64,000 nt of DNA, from contig NZ_CP073747.1 in assembly GCF_024398015.1 (NCBI RefSeq), positions 248,001 through 312,000 of the forward strand, given 5' to 3'. The position numbers and the translations under genes are program-made. The DNA comes from Kordiimonas sp. SCSIO 12610. Its GTDB lineage: Bacteria; Pseudomonadota; Alphaproteobacteria; Sphingomonadales; Kordiimonadaceae. Below the pieces are notes generated by a model. The model saw only the letters and a program-made list of their open reading frames with translations, did no database searches and was not told the origin of the DNA. Positions 26,156 to 37,033 of this stretch are shown here, in pieces. The number at the start of each line of letters is the position of its first letter. The stretch's first letter is position 1.

Positions 26156-27441
26156 TTGGCATTATCATCAGCGGTGTTTTCCTCCTGTTTGTTATGCTGG
26201 GTGTTGGGGTCTGGGTTGGTCTCGCTCTTATGTCTGTTGGGGCTGGGACCCTATTTGTTTTTCGGGATATTGATGTCGCAACATTTCTGGCCGGTGATAT
26301 CTGGCGCGGGTTGAATTCACCAGAGCTTGCAGCGCTCCCTCTTTTCATTTTGATGGGGGAAATATTGTTTAGAACACGGGTTGCAAGCGATATGGTACAG
26401 GCCCTTGCGCGTTTTATGCGGCCCATCCCAGGCCAACTTCTGCATATTAATATTATTGGTTGCACCTTATTTGCTGCGGTGTCGGGGTCTTCGGTCGCGA
26501 CAACAGCAACCGTCGGTCGGATCACCCTGAACGAGCTTGATGCCCGCGGTTATGACCGAAGCCTTTCAATTGGGTCATTGTGCGGGGCTGGAACACTTGG
26601 GTTTTTAATTCCACCTAGTCTGATTTTGATCATTTACGGTGTGCTCTCGAATACATCCATTCTTGATTTATTTATTGCGGGGATTGTTCCCGGTGCGTTG
26701 CTCGCAGGTGCATATATTCTTTATATTGCGATACGTTTATTCCTAAATCCTGACTTAGGCCCCAAAGTTGTCCCAGATGAAAACAAAGATGATGTATCTA
26801 TCTGGATTTCCTTGTCGCGGTTGCTTCCTGTTCTTGGGTTGATCGTTGCTGTGATCGGTTCGATGTATGCTGGTTTTGTTGGGCCGAGTGAAGCAGCAAC
26901 TGTTGGCGTTCTTGGTAGCTTCCTGATCGCTTTATCGCAGAAAAGCCTGAGTATGACATCGATCATTGAGGCAGTTATGGGGGCGGTTAAAACATCCTCT
27001 ATGATCGGGTTGATCATTGCGGGAGCGTTTTTTCTTTCCAAAGCGATGGCAATTTTCACGATCCCGCAGGCCATTGCTGGTGGTATTGCAGCGCTTGAAC
27101 TTTCGCCGTTTCTGCTGATTTTGATATTGCTAGTTTTCTATATCATTCTGGGTATGTTTCTTGATGGGCTTTCGATCATCGTGATGACCTTGCCAATAGC
27201 ACTGCCGCTTGTTACTGCCGCTGGTTTTGATCCTGTTTGGTTCGGCATCTTTCTGGTTATCGTTGTTGAGATGTCACAAATTACCCCGCCAATCGGATTT
27301 AGTCTTTTCGTTGTACAGGGACTGACGGGTGAGCCTATTTCAAAAATAGCGCGAGCAAGTGTACCGTTCTTTTTGATATTGGCAGCAATGGTTTTACTGA
27401 TTACAGCCTTGCCACAAATAATTTTATGGCCAGTTCAGTAG
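26152..27441 (+). CDS. TRAP transporter large permease (DctM-like)
   Basis: A 429-residue channel subunit that uses a sodium or proton gradient, with about 12 membrane segments. Family motifs: [57 protein letters not shown] and [19 protein letters not shown] at 26152 overlaps the dctQ stop by four bases; a longer in-frame reading from 26044 lies within dctQ and is not needed. Confidence 0.95.
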   Translation: MIGIIISGVFLLFVMLGVGVWVGLALMSVGAGTLFVFRDIDVATFLAGDIWRGLNSPELAALPLFILMGEILFRTRVASDMVQALARFMRPIPGQLLHINIIGCTLFAAVSGSSVATTATVGRITLNELDARGYDRSLSIGSLCGAGTLGFLIPPSLILIIYGVLSNTSILDLFIAGIVPGALLAGAYILYIAIRLFLNPDLGPKVVPDENKDDVSIWISLSRLLPVLGLIVAVIGSMYAGFVGPSEAATVGVLGSFLIALSQKSLSMTSIIEAVMGAVKTSSMIGLIIAGAFFLSKAMAIFTIPQAIAGGIAALELSPFLLILILLVFYIILGMFLDGLSIIVMTLPIALPLVTAAGFDPVWFGIFLVIVVEMSQITPPIGFSLFVVQGLTGEPISKIARASVPFFLILAAMVLLITALPQIILWPVQ

Positions 27442-27471
27442 TTGACCGCTCCAAATTTCAAAACAATAACT

Positions 27472-27858
27472 CTAAGCGCTTAAGGCTTCATCATATTCAT
27501 TTTCAGCTATTCTAAGTTGGATAGAACGAATGGCGTCGCTTGCGAGGTCTGCGTGTTTGCGGGCGATTGATAATTTAATTTCGGCATGCTTTTGACCGGG
27601 GATAGACCGGATCAGGTCCAGCCTATTGAGCCGTAGTTCGATTTTATTGCCCCAGATGCTTTTGGTAAATCCGATCTCATCGATGGCATCAAGGGGGATG
27701 GTAACGCTTTTAACGCCCGACCTAAACATACCAAAAAGAGCATCCTGAGTTTCAAAGTCCAGCCTTATTTCATCACGGGTTACGGCCAACAATCCGATCG
27801 ATTCGGCAAAACCTTCATAGCTGTCAGAAATTTTGAAGGGAACAGTGCTGCGTGTCAT
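27472..27858 (-). CDS. Small protein with PH-like fold pattern, unknown function
   Basis: A 128-residue soluble protein. It shows alternating beta segments with a central LFGMFRSGVKSVTIPLDAIDEIGFTKSIWGNKIELRL and a C-terminal helix, a pattern that recalls bacterial PH-like domains; I could not assign it to a named family with confidence. It is convergent with dctM and stands alone, divergent from the HIT gene. Role unknown. Confidence 0.75.
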   Translation of the reverse strand: MTRSTVPFKISDSYEGFAESIGLLAVTRDEIRLDFETQDALFGMFRSGVKSVTIPLDAIDEIGFTKSIWGNKIELRLNRLDLIRSIPGQKHAEIKLSIARKHADLASDAIRSIQLRIAENEYDEALSA

Positions 27859-27963
27859 ATGATTTTCCTCGCGGTTATTTTATGATTATATAAATTAGAT
27901 ATGACTTCAGTTGCGGTTTTCAAGAATACCTTACAGCGACCAAACCTATAAATAGGCTATATA

Positions 27964-28374
27964 ATGAGTGATTTTACCTTACACCCTCAATTGGTTAGCG
28001 ATTGTGATATTGTGGGCGAGCTTCCTTTATCGCTGGTTTTGTTGATGAATGATGCCAATTACCCATGGGTGATACTGGTGCCAAAACGCCATAATATTCG
28101 GGAAATGTATCAATTGTCTGAGGGCGATCGGGCACAATTGATGAAGGAAATTTCAACTGCCAGCGAAGTGATACAAAAGCTTTTTAAGGCAGATAAGATG
28201 AATGTAGGAGCGCTCGGTAATATGGTGCCGCAACTGCATGTCCATATTATTGCGCGGCATGAAAATGATGCCGCATGGCCAAATCCTGTCTGGGGGGCGG
28301 TACCAAGAATAGAATATGTTGATGAGGAGCGATTGGACCTTATTGGTAAAATAAAAGAAGCCCTGGCCTGTTAG
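27964..28374 (+). CDS. HIT-family hydrolase/transferase
   Basis: A 136-residue histidine-triad protein. The family motif reads QLHVHIIAR: the first His of the usual HxHxH is Gln, as I recall from an alphaproteobacterial subgroup with PQLHVHV. The nucleophile His and one neighbour are kept. The N-terminal part (WVILVPKRHNIREMYQLS) matches the HIT fold. Known HIT proteins hydrolyse nucleoside phosphoramidates or dinucleoside polyphosphates; the substrate here is unknown. Confidence 0.9.
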   Translation: MSDFTLHPQLVSDCDIVGELPLSLVLLMNDANYPWVILVPKRHNIREMYQLSEGDRAQLMKEISTASEVIQKLFKADKMNVGALGNMVPQLHVHIIARHENDAAWPNPVWGAVPRIEYVDEERLDLIGKIKEALAC

Positions 28375-28383
28375 CAAGGGCTT
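28358..28383. terminator. Hairpin between the convergent HIT and purH genes
   Basis: AAGCCCT (28358-28364) and AGGGCTT (28377-28383) form a 7-bp stem with a 12-base loop at the HIT stop codon. The T-tract is weak on both strands (TCTCTAAT on plus, CTTTTAT on minus), so it may serve both genes. Confidence 0.55.
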
Positions 28384-28407
28384 CTCTAATCGCATACTAA
28401 ACAACTA

Positions 28408-29991
28408 TTAGTGTTTGAAGTGGCGCATTCCGGTGAATACCATTGCAAGTCCAGCTTCATCAGCAGCATCGATAACTTCCTGGTCACGCATGGAACCGCC
28501 TGGTTGGATAACCGCAGTTGCGCCTGCTTCTGCCGCGGCTAAAAGGCCGTCAGCAAAGGGAAAAAAGGCGTCTGATGCAACAACTGAACCTTTCGCGAGG
28601 CTATCGCTCTCATTCGCCATTTCAGCGGCTTCACCTGCCCTGATCGCTGCAATTCTAGAACTATCGCGGCGGTTCATTTGTCCAGCGCCTATCCCTACCG
28701 TCATACCGCTGCGAACATAAACGATTGCATTTGATTTTACATGCTTCCCGACTTTGAAGGCAAACAGCATATCCGCAAGCTCAGCTTCGCTAGGTTGCCT
28801 TTTGGTAACCACCTTCAAATCGTCCAGTGTGATATTTCCTGTGTCGCGGTTCTGGACAAGGTAGCCACCGGCAACGGATTTGATCATTTTTGCTGATTGC
28901 ATAGGATCAGCAAGGCCGCCTGTTGTTAAGAGGCGCAGGTTTTTCTTGGCTGCAATGATTGCCTTCGCGTCATCGCTAACGTCGGGGGCAATAATGACTT
29001 CAGTGAAAACCTTTACGATCTCCTCTGCGGTTTCTGCATCCAATGTCTGGTTAAGGGCAACAATCCCACCAAACGCAGATACAGGGTCGCATTTTAGCGC
29101 TTTAAGATAGGCTTCTTTCATCGTGCCACCAGTTGCGACACCACAAGGGTTTGCATGCTTGATAATGGCAACAGTCGGGGTATCAGCACCAAATTCGCTA
29201 ACAAGTTCAAACGCCGCATCAGTGTCATTTAGATTATTGTAGGAAAGTTCCTTACCTTGGTGCTGTGTCGCTGTAGCGATACCAGGCCGCTCTTCAGCGT
29301 TTTTATAGAAAGCGGCACTTTGATGTGGGTTTTCGCCGTACCGACAGTCTTGAACCTTGCTACCAGCAAAGGCAATCCGGTCAGGGTATGCAGTATCGGT
29401 TTGTTCTGCGAACCAAGCTGAAATTGCAGCATCATATGATCCTGTACGGCTGTACGCTTTGGCGGCTAGTTTTTTTCTCGTATCGAAACTGGTACCACCA
29501 TTCTCATCGATTTCATTGATGATATCTTGGTAGTCAGCCGGGTCTGTAACAATGGTAACAAATCGATGGTTCTTGGCCGCTGAGCGCACCATTGCAGGGC
29601 CGCCGATATCGATATTTTCAATGCATGTATCGAAATCAGCCCCTGATGCGACCGTTGCTTCAAAGGGATAAAGGTTTATTGCAACAAGGTCGATCGGGCC
29701 AATGGCATGTTCGTTCATGGAACCAACATGATTATCATTATCGCGAAGCGCCAACAGTCCACCATGAATTTTGGGGTGAAGTGTTTTGACGCGGCCATCC
29801 ATCATTTCAGGAAAACCTGTATAGTCAGCGACTTCTGTAACGCTAATGCCTGCGTCTCTGATCGCCTTTGCTGATCCACCGGTAGATAAAATTTCAACCC
29901 CTGCTTTTTCGAGGGCTCTGGCCAGGTCTATTAGGCCTGATTTGTCGGATACGGAAAGAAGGGCGCGTTTAATAGATACAAAATCGGTCAC
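28408..29991 (-). CDS. purH: Bifunctional AICAR transformylase / IMP cyclohydrolase
   Basis: Catalyses the last two steps of de novo IMP synthesis. It has an N-terminal MGS-like cyclohydrolase domain ([43 protein letters not shown]) and a C-terminal transformylase with the KHANPCGVA motif (catalytic Lys-His). GTG at 29991 has AAGGA about 7 bases before it and gives 527 residues, matching the family; the longer TTG reading from 30024 adds 11 unrelated residues. It is the last gene of rsmB-rpe-heparinase-purH on this strand. Confidence 0.96.
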   Translation of the reverse strand: MTDFVSIKRALLSVSDKSGLIDLARALEKAGVEILSTGGSAKAIRDAGISVTEVADYTGFPEMMDGRVKTLHPKIHGGLLALRDNDNHVGSMNEHAIGPIDLVAINLYPFEATVASGADFDTCIENIDIGGPAMVRSAAKNHRFVTIVTDPADYQDIINEIDENGGTSFDTRKKLAAKAYSRTGSYDAAISAWFAEQTDTAYPDRIAFAGSKVQDCRYGENPHQSAAFYKNAEERPGIATATQHQGKELSYNNLNDTDAAFELVSEFGADTPTVAIIKHANPCGVATGGTMKEAYLKALKCDPVSAFGGIVALNQTLDAETAEEIVKVFTEVIIAPDVSDDAKAIIAAKKNLRLLTTGGLADPMQSAKMIKSVAGGYLVQNRDTGNITLDDLKVVTKRQPSEAELADMLFAFKVGKHVKSNAIVYVRSGMTVGIGAGQMNRRDSSRIAAIRAGEAAEMANESDSLAKGSVVASDAFFPFADGLLAAAEAGATAVIQPGGSMRDQEVIDAADEAGLAMVFTGMRHFKH

Positions 29992-30039
29992 AATCAGGTC
30001 CTTGCCATTGTGGGTTAGCGACAAAATTTCAGAATTTGG

Positions 30040-31821
30040 TTAGCGGGTGTTTATGCGCTCCAGAAACCATTTGCAAGAGAGCGCTGCTTCATCAGACGGT
30101 GAAATCCGAATAACAATTTGCTTTGTAGGACGTATTTCATCTGGCCTTGGGAGATACAGACTATCTTCCAACCTTGAGGTGCCACCAACCACATCAAAAA
30201 TCCATAGCTTCCCGCTTTGGCTTTCAAGCGTAATTCGCCCGTCCGGTGTCGATGCAACCGTAACAGATGGATGTAAATGAAAGCGAATAAGGGCTTCTGC
30301 ACCATTCAAGCGCCTTCTATCAACACCGTCCAAACTATCTATACCGGACAGCTTTAGGCCGTCATGCCTAAGGGTAAGGCTGCGTGAATGGGTTACACCA
30401 AAACGGCTCAGGTATCCGTCATGCTCGATATCTAACTTCGCAGAACCATCGACATACTCGCGTTTAAAGCTAACTTCGTTTACCCCTTTTCCAAGAGAGC
30501 CATCCTCGTTAATCTTTGTAGAGTTTCGATCAGCAATTATAAGTGTTGAATGTGCCGCAGTTGTCCGGCACATCTTTTGAAGTTCAGGGATTGGACCATG
30601 CGTAGCGGCGCTGCCCATATTAACAATAATATGCTCACTACCGCTGGAAAATTCAAACGCAGAAGTGCTTGCATGAGCACTCATGGAAATATCTTGTGCG
30701 GGCGGCGGCCCAGCGTCCACAATCAGGCAACCATTGCCGGCTTTAAGCCTTTGATATCCTGTGTGTGATGCGCTATCGAGGGCTTTGCCCTTGGCCTCAC
30801 TAACGGCAAGAACAGCATCTGTGCCGTGGCCGCCTTCCGCTGAGGAGCCAGAGAAATGGCATAGATTACCATTTTCATGACGCATGGCCTTAATGAATGG
30901 AACCATCCTGTCTATTGCAGGCTGCAACCAAACGGGTTGGTCTTTCTGTACGTCGCGAAATGCATTTCTTACCAAAATCAGTGTCTGGATTGATTTGATA
31001 ATATCAGACGGGTTTCTGCTTGCAGGACCGCCGTCAGGCAGAATGAAGGCTTGAATAATGGCTTCAAGGGTTTTAATCCCGCGTGTGAACCAAGCACTTC
31101 CACCTGGTAATAATAAGCCTGATAGCGTTAGCGCTGATGCTGTATAGATTTGTGGTAATCCAATGTCAGTATCATTTTGCGCCCTCAGCAAATGACGGGC
31201 CTGTCGCGCCATTGATAATAAGACTGTAGAGCGATACACAAGATCACTCGATGACAAAATTAATGGTGCGTGCGCTAACCAATTAATAAGTCGTCTCGAA
31301 AGAATTTCAGCATTCCATGTATCACCGCGCCATGTCGTGCCATATAGATCGAGCCAGCGCCGCGTTAAAAACTCACCAGTTTCACGCGCCTGCTGCTGAT
31401 CCTTAACTTGCGCTAAATCCTGAAGCCAATGAAACCGGTGTCCATACGAAAAAAAGCTCGTGTTTTTCTCATCCAAGCGTGTCCAGAACCGTTCATTAAT
31501 GCTGAGGCTGTCATTTCCAAATAACATATCACCGCCAAGCAGCGCGGAGCCCAGAGTTGCATTGCCTGGTGCGGGGTCATCGGGGCTGGCCAGTAATTGT
31601 ACGGGGTGCCTGCCACTTAGCCGGTGTTTGTATAAATCATTGCTATAGCCCCATTCGCGTACCATGCGCCCAGCGAATTTAAGTGTTGAGGAATTGGCAT
31701 GCTTGTCTGCGCGCTTCAGCGTTTTTGACTGTGCGGGGCTGTTTTGAGGAGAAACAGAAATTTCATTATAGGCTGCAGTCATTGTTCGCTTTGCCTGTTC
31801 GGGGACACTTGAATTATCCAT
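30040..31821 (-). CDS. Heparinase II/III-family protein
   Basis: A 593-residue protein with the two-domain layout of heparinase II/III-like lyases: an alpha-helical toroid (about residues 50-330, including [22 protein letters not shown]) and a C-terminal beta-sandwich (from about 370). It has no clear signal peptide. It is widely found next to purH in alphaproteobacteria. The substrate is unproven and true heparin degradation is unlikely; cell-envelope or capsule polysaccharide is a guess. Its start overlaps the rpe stop by eight bases. Confidence 0.87.
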   Translation of the reverse strand: MDNSSVPEQAKRTMTAAYNEISVSPQNSPAQSKTLKRADKHANSSTLKFAGRMVREWGYSNDLYKHRLSGRHPVQLLASPDDPAPGNATLGSALLGGDMLFGNDSLSINERFWTRLDEKNTSFFSYGHRFHWLQDLAQVKDQQQARETGEFLTRRWLDLYGTTWRGDTWNAEILSRRLINWLAHAPLILSSSDLVYRSTVLLSMARQARHLLRAQNDTDIGLPQIYTASALTLSGLLLPGGSAWFTRGIKTLEAIIQAFILPDGGPASRNPSDIIKSIQTLILVRNAFRDVQKDQPVWLQPAIDRMVPFIKAMRHENGNLCHFSGSSAEGGHGTDAVLAVSEAKGKALDSASHTGYQRLKAGNGCLIVDAGPPPAQDISMSAHASTSAFEFSSGSEHIIVNMGSAATHGPIPELQKMCRTTAAHSTLIIADRNSTKINEDGSLGKGVNEVSFKREYVDGSAKLDIEHDGYLSRFGVTHSRSLTLRHDGLKLSGIDSLDGVDRRRLNGAEALIRFHLHPSVTVASTPDGRITLESQSGKLWIFDVVGGTSRLEDSLYLPRPDEIRPTKQIVIRISPSDEAALSCKWFLERINTR

Positions 31822-32479
31822 CGCCTCTTAGGGTTTTGATGTTATTAGCATATGCGGTTTCACCGCCTTTGAATGTCGCACTACCCGCGACCAGAACGGT
31901 TGCCCCTGCCGCAATAACTTGAGGCGCCGTTTCAAAATTAACACCGCCGTCAACTTCTAGTTCGATATCTAAGCCCAATTGATCAATACGCTTACGAATC
32001 GCTTCAAGCTTACGCAATTGGTTTGAAATAAACGACTGACCACCAAATCCGGGGTTTACGGACATAACCAGGATCAAATCCAAATCCTCATACAGATATT
32101 CAAGGACATTTTCAGGCGTTGATGGGTTTAGGGATATGCCTGCCTTTTTACCCGTCGCCCTGATGGCTTGAACAGTTCTGTGTGTGTGGTGCCCTGCTTC
32201 TGCGTGTACAGTAATGATATTGGCACCCGCATCAGCAAAGGCTTCGATGTAAGGGTCGACAGGTGCAACCATCAAGTGAACATCAAAGGTTTTGTCCGTG
32301 TAAGGACGGATTGCCTTAACTACATCAGGGCCAATTGTAATGTTCGGTACGTAATGACCGTCCATAACATCAATATGGATATAGTCAGCGCCAGCGGCGT
32401 CGATGGCTTTAATTTCTTCACCGAGTCGCGCGAAATCAGCGGACAGGATTGAAGGGGCGATTTTTATAGTGTGTTGCAT
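31814..32479 (-). CDS. rpe: Ribulose-phosphate 3-epimerase
   Basis: Interconverts ribulose-5-phosphate and xylulose-5-phosphate. The 221-residue TIM barrel has the family motifs [55 protein letters not shown] and VDGGVN with its metal and acid/base residues. It ends in an eight-base overlap with the heparinase-like gene and lies 68 bases after rsmB. Confidence 0.97.
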   Translation of the reverse strand: MQHTIKIAPSILSADFARLGEEIKAIDAAGADYIHIDVMDGHYVPNITIGPDVVKAIRPYTDKTFDVHLMVAPVDPYIEAFADAGANIITVHAEAGHHTHRTVQAIRATGKKAGISLNPSTPENVLEYLYEDLDLILVMSVNPGFGGQSFISNQLRKLEAIRKRIDQLGLDIELEVDGGVNFETAPQVIAAGATVLVAGSATFKGGETAYANNIKTLRGDG

Positions 32480-32547
32480 GACCGTTTATTAACAGTTTGC
32501 AAGAGTCGCTGCAAGCGCCAGAATACAATGATTCGCTAAAAATTTTG

Positions 32548-33888
32548 CTATTTACATTTTGTAAGTCGTGAAATGTAGAACCCGTCCATTCCGCCAATGT
32601 CTGCTACATGATGTGGCAGGCACAAAATATCACCATCTTGGGTGACAATTTCTTCAATTCCATCAACATCTTCAGCAGTAATGATATGGCGTTCGGCAGT
32701 TGGGTTTTCGCTCAGAAAATGATTGATTTGCTCAATGCCTTCTTCTGCTTCGATTGAGCATACGCAATAGATCAACGTTCCACCCACAGGTAACAGGCTA
32801 TATGCATGATTGAGGATACGAGCCTGAAGGCTGGATAGCTTTTGAATGTCTTCCGGGCTTTTGTGGATCATCAGGTCTGGGTTACGCCTGTATGTCCCTG
32901 TAGCACTACAGGGTGCATCTAGCAAAATATGATCAACTGGTTTTTTCGGGCTATAGCTAGCGGCGTCTGCCGTGAATATATCGGCAGATAGCTTGGTGCG
33001 GTCCAGATTATCCTGAAGTCGCCTCAAACGATTTTTAGAACGATCTATCGCCGTTACATTTGCGCCAAGGCTGCCAAGTTGCATGGTTTTCCCGCCGGGT
33101 GCTGCACACATATCCAAAACATGTTTGCCCTTCAAATCGGGAAATAACTTAGCTGGCAAGGATGCTGATAAATCCTGCACCCACCATTTTCCCTCATCAT
33201 AACCTTCCAGTTTTTTTACATCCGTAAAACTGCGCCGGAGGGAGCCAGTGGGCATAGCTTGGGCGTCAATACTCTCAGCAATTGCCTCGATTTCTGCGGG
33301 GTTTTTAACGCTGATATCGAGCATGGGTTCATTGCGTAGTGCCATAGCTAATTTTTTTGTTGCGTCAGCACCATATGTCTTTGTCCAGCGATCACGTAAC
33401 CACTTGGGTAGGTCTTGATTGGGATCATTATCAATAATGTCCAGAAGTTTATCTTTTTCACGTACTGCCCTGCGCAATACCGCATTTACAAGGCCAGAAA
33501 ATCCTTTTTCTTTGCCAGGTAGCCGTTTGATGAGTTCAACCATTTGATGGGCAGCGGCAAAGTCGGCGGCACGCATAAAAAGAATTTGTGCCAACCCAAT
33601 AACAATAGCGGCCTTGGTCCATGTCGCATTTTGAGGAAGCCCACGGTCAAGCAGCTTTGATGCAATATAGTTAAGGCTGCCGTATCGGCGCAGGCTGAGC
33701 ATAACAATATTTAGGGCAAAGGCACGGTCCCTGCTGTCAAGCTTTGCTTCGCTTGCCATATCATCAAAGGCAATCTCGAGCGGGCGGTTTTTCAATGAAA
33801 CGGCCATCAATACCCGAACAGCGGTTTCGCGTGCTGCTATGCCGGTTAGATTTGCTTCAGAGGGTTTGTTTTGATTTTCTGTCTTCAT
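32548..33888 (-). CDS. rsmB: 16S rRNA (cytosine-C5)-methyltransferase, RsmB-like
   Basis: Methylates a cytosine of 16S rRNA (C967 in E. coli). The 446-residue protein has an N-terminal NusB-like RNA-binding domain (about 20-150) and a C-terminal SAM domain with DMCAAPGGKTMQL, DAPCSATGTYRRNPD and the catalytic cysteine in YCVCSIEAEEG. First gene of the minus-strand run rsmB-rpe-heparinase-purH. Confidence 0.93.
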   Translation of the reverse strand: MKTENQNKPSEANLTGIAARETAVRVLMAVSLKNRPLEIAFDDMASEAKLDSRDRAFALNIVMLSLRRYGSLNYIASKLLDRGLPQNATWTKAAIVIGLAQILFMRAADFAAAHQMVELIKRLPGKEKGFSGLVNAVLRRAVREKDKLLDIIDNDPNQDLPKWLRDRWTKTYGADATKKLAMALRNEPMLDISVKNPAEIEAIAESIDAQAMPTGSLRRSFTDVKKLEGYDEGKWWVQDLSASLPAKLFPDLKGKHVLDMCAAPGGKTMQLGSLGANVTAIDRSKNRLRRLQDNLDRTKLSADIFTADAASYSPKKPVDHILLDAPCSATGTYRRNPDLMIHKSPEDIQKLSSLQARILNHAYSLLPVGGTLIYCVCSIEAEEGIEQINHFLSENPTAERHIITAEDVDGIEEIVTQDGDILCLPHHVADIGGMDGFYISRLTKCK

Positions 33889-33988
33889 GGCGTCTTTTGA
33901 CCATAATTTCCGGCATTATGAAAGCAGTTACTTGCAAATCTTTTGTCGCTGCCAGTAGTGTGGAGGAAAAGAGAGGGTAAAAAGCACA

Positions 33989-34708
33989 ATGACCATAGGT
34001 GAAAAATTAGCGGATGTTATCATTGCCCGCCGTTTCAATGGGCCACCATCGAGCGGTAATGGGGGATATGTCTCCGGCTTGGTTGGCGCGCATATTAAAG
34101 GTGCTGCCGAGGTATCCCTTAGGTTGCCACCTCCTCTTGATACTGCGATGGAAATATCAAGGAATGAGGACGGTGTTATTCTGCATACTGGTGAAACTAT
34201 ATATGGTGTGGGGAAATCCGCTATACCGGACCTTGAGGTTCCAAGCCTATCACATGGCCTGACATACGATGATCACCCCTCAGACGTTAAATTTCAGCCT
34301 TTTGATACCTGTTTTGTTTGCGGTGACGCGCGTACCCTTGGGGACGGGCTTTGTATCCATGCGAAACCGATTACTGGGTATGATGGGCATGTCGGTGCCA
34401 ATTGGAAACTTCATAAAAGCCTCGCGGACAAAGATGGGTTTGTTGACCCTGTTTACATCTGGTCCGCCCTTGATTGTCCGGGGTATGCAGCATGTGCATA
34501 TGGTGAACCCGCGCTTCTTGCGCGTATGACAACCAAGATCACGGCAAAAATCAAATGTGAAGGCACGGCATTTGTGATGGGATGGAGCAAAGGAGCAAGT
34601 GGCAGAAAACGCTTTTGCGGAACGGCAATTTATGATCAGGACTGTAATTTGATCGCGGCATCTTCTGCGCTTTGGGTTGTGGTTAAATCAGAACAGATTG
34701 CTGTATAA
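33989..34708 (+). CDS. Probable hotdog-fold (thioesterase-like) protein
   Basis: A 239-residue protein of two halves, each resembling a hotdog domain: ARRFNGPPSSGNGGYVSGLVGAH in the first and VDPVYIWSALDCPGYAACAYG in the second, separated by a CFVCGDAR cysteine motif. Similar double-hotdog proteins are acyl-CoA thioesterase-like, with no activity shown for this group as far as I know. It shares one base with the next gene (TAATG), so the two are likely cotranscribed. Confidence 0.7.
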   Translation: MTIGEKLADVIIARRFNGPPSSGNGGYVSGLVGAHIKGAAEVSLRLPPPLDTAMEISRNEDGVILHTGETIYGVGKSAIPDLEVPSLSHGLTYDDHPSDVKFQPFDTCFVCGDARTLGDGLCIHAKPITGYDGHVGANWKLHKSLADKDGFVDPVYIWSALDCPGYAACAYGEPALLARMTTKITAKIKCEGTAFVMGWSKGASGRKRFCGTAIYDQDCNLIAASSALWVVVKSEQIAV

Positions 34709-36021
34709 TGAATGAAGTAAACGCAAATAATACGATACAAGCTGGCTTAAGAGCATATTTTGAAAAGCCGGTTTTTGCGACATTCCTTCTGGGTATTTCC
34801 CAAGGGTTTCCATTAACGTTAGTGATAAGCTTATCCGGGTTTTGGCTCGCGCGTTACGGCGTTGATAAAAAAACGATTGGGCTGTTGGCGCTTGCAACAA
34901 CACCCTATGTCCTGAAGCCTTTGTGGGCCCCGATAATTGACCGGCTAGAATTGGGTGTGTTGGCCCGAATTGTCGGGCACCGCCGGATCTGGATGTTCTT
35001 AATTCAAGGGATGCTGGCAATTGCCATTTTGTGCTTGTCGTTTTTGCGACCAGACCAGCAGATAGAAACAGTTGCTTTCCTTATCGTCCTTATAGGGTTT
35101 CTGTCTGCTAGCCAGGATATTGTGATCGACGCGTACCGTATTGAAATTGTTGATGACTCCCGACAAGGGTACGGTGCTGCGATGGTGGTGTTTGGGTACC
35201 GAGCCGGTAATTTATTAGCGGGTTATGGTGTTTTAAAAATCGCAGATGCTTATGGGTGGAATTTGGCGTTATCATTGCTGATCTTTCTTCTGATCCCGGG
35301 TGTAATAGCCGCCTTATGGGTTGGTGAGCCAGAGAAAAAAGCAGGTAACTTTATTGCCGACGAAAAAGACAAAGCGGCTAATTATAGCAAAACAGCTTTG
35401 TGGGTATACGAAGCTGTTATCCTTCCATTTAAGGAATTTATGCGGCGGGATAACTGGTATCTCATTTTACTGTTTATTGTTTTCTTCAAGGCGGGTGATG
35501 CGATTGCCGCTATTATGACGGCACCTCTAATTGTTGAATTGGGGTTCAGCGATTCTGAAATTGCTGACGCCAATAAACTGGTAGGGGCAGCGGCGTTATG
35601 GATAGGTATCGGGTTAGGTAGTTGGTTATATTTTGCAGCAGGTGCGTTCAGAGCGCTTTTTATCACTGGCGTCTTGATGATGGTGACGAATTTGGCCTTT
35701 GCCTGGTTAGCTCTTGTTGGTCACGATGTGTATGCGCTGGCGTTTACAATAGGCGCTGAAAATTTTGCAACAGGCTTGGGAAATACGGTCACAGTGGCAT
35801 ATTTTGGTAGCCTGTGTAATGTTTCTTTCACAGCTACTCAGTATGCACTCTTGAGTTCGCTCGCGAGCCTTGCACGGTCCTTCATAGGATCTTCGGGTGG
35901 ATATATCGCCGAAGCGACGGGCTGGGTTGATTTCTTTATTTACTCAACATTTGCTGCGGTGCCCGGCCTGATTTTGCTGGGAATATTATGGAAGCTGGAT
36001 ATTCGCGCCCAAAAAGAGTAA
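34708..36021 (+). CDS. AmpG-type MFS permease
   Basis: A 437-residue membrane protein with about 12 segments. The start (GISQGFPLTLVISLSGFWL, TTPYVLKPLWAPIIDR) and the SQDIVIDAYRIE block are hallmarks of the AmpG/acetyl-CoA transporter branch. AmpG imports anhydromuropeptides for cell-wall recycling; that role is likely but not certain without the recycling neighbours. Coupled to the preceding gene by a one-base overlap. Confidence 0.85.
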   Translation: MNEVNANNTIQAGLRAYFEKPVFATFLLGISQGFPLTLVISLSGFWLARYGVDKKTIGLLALATTPYVLKPLWAPIIDRLELGVLARIVGHRRIWMFLIQGMLAIAILCLSFLRPDQQIETVAFLIVLIGFLSASQDIVIDAYRIEIVDDSRQGYGAAMVVFGYRAGNLLAGYGVLKIADAYGWNLALSLLIFLLIPGVIAALWVGEPEKKAGNFIADEKDKAANYSKTALWVYEAVILPFKEFMRRDNWYLILLFIVFFKAGDAIAAIMTAPLIVELGFSDSEIADANKLVGAAALWIGIGLGSWLYFAAGAFRALFITGVLMMVTNLAFAWLALVGHDVYALAFTIGAENFATGLGNTVTVAYFGSLCNVSFTATQYALLSSLASLARSFIGSSGGYIAEATGWVDFFIYSTFAAVPGLILLGILWKLDIRAQKE

Positions 36022-36085
36022 AAGAGAAGCTAATTTGTAACATAAGCCTGTTAAAGCTTTGCATCACACGCTCGTAACCTGTTTG

Positions 36086-36105
36086 TCACTTGAATATACA
36101 AGTGA
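36086..36105. promoter_or_regulatory. Perfect inverted repeat upstream of olsB
   Basis: TCACTTG (36086-36092), AATATA, CAAGTGA (36099-36105). It lies 21 bases before the olsB start, just upstream of its SD, so it could be an operator or a leader hairpin. Confidence 0.45.
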
Positions 36106-36125
36106 GGACGTATAGGAGAGAAGGC

Positions 36126-37019
36126 ATGAAAAAATACGCTCTTATTCGCCCGCGCGTTGCCGCGGCACAAGCTATGGCAGGTGCACCGACCTATGTTCGT
36201 CAGGGCAGCATCGAGGTTCGTCTTGCACGTTCATTCAAGGAAATCAAACTGGCGCAGAAACTGCGCTATGATATTTTCTACAATGAAATGGAAGCAAAAC
36301 CTGATTGGCGTATGCGCATGACCAAGCGTGATATCGATCCATACGATTCCGTTTGTGACCATTTGCTTGTGATTGACCATGACCTTCCAAAAGGTAAGCG
36401 AATTGTTGGTACTTACCGCCTATTGCGTCAGGAAATTGCGGATCAACATAGCGGGTTCTACTCGTCTGGTGAATATGATCTCTCTCCTTTGAATAGTGAT
36501 AGTTTCAAGGAGCATATGGGTGCTGGTCGTCAGTTGTTGGAGCTTGGCCGAAGCTGTGTGCATCCAAATTACCGCGCCAATTCTACGATTAATATGCTTT
36601 GGAAGGGTATCGCTGAATACCTGAAAGAGCACAATATTGCCTATATGTTTGGTTGTGCGAGCTTTGAAGGCGTAGACCCAGCCGAGTTCAAGGAAGCATT
36701 GGCATACCTATATCATAATCACCTTGTGGCTGATGACTTTAAGGTTCGGGCACTTGAAGATCAGTTTGTTGACATGAATACGATGGCAACCGATGATGTC
36801 GATGCTCGTAAGGCCCGCCGTGCTTTACCCCCTCTTATTAAGGGGTACCTGCGGCTTGGGTGCTTTATTGGTGACGGCGCGGTTGTTGACGAGCAGTTTG
36901 GAACAACTGACGTATTTATCCTATTGCCTGTTGAGCGTATCGCGAAGCGCTACTCCAAACATTATGATGTGGGGACGCAGGCGAATGATAGTGACGCCGG
37001 GATCGCTGCGGTTCAGTAA
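36126..37019 (+). CDS. olsB: L-ornithine N-alpha-acyltransferase (OlsB-like)
   Basis: Transfers a 3-hydroxyacyl chain from acyl carrier protein to ornithine, the first step of ornithine lipid synthesis. The 297-residue protein has the GNAT-related fold of this group: ARSFKEIKLAQKLRYDIFYNEM, VCDHLLVIDH, GRQLLELGRSCVHPNYR and IAYMFGCASFEG. ATG at 36126 follows GGAGAGAAGG; the longer start at 36090 lacks one. No OlsA acyltransferase lies nearby in the window. Confidence 0.88.
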   Translation: MKKYALIRPRVAAAQAMAGAPTYVRQGSIEVRLARSFKEIKLAQKLRYDIFYNEMEAKPDWRMRMTKRDIDPYDSVCDHLLVIDHDLPKGKRIVGTYRLLRQEIADQHSGFYSSGEYDLSPLNSDSFKEHMGAGRQLLELGRSCVHPNYRANSTINMLWKGIAEYLKEHNIAYMFGCASFEGVDPAEFKEALAYLYHNHLVADDFKVRALEDQFVDMNTMATDDVDARKARRALPPLIKGYLRLGCFIGDGAVVDEQFGTTDVFILLPVERIAKRYSKHYDVGTQANDSDAGIAAVQ

Positions 37020-37033
37020 AAGCTGGCCTTGGC

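Noticed and set aside
27964-28374. Inactive HIT protein because the first triad His is Gln
   Set aside because: The nucleophile His is kept and the QLHVH form recurs in a known subgroup as I recall, so inactivity is not supported.
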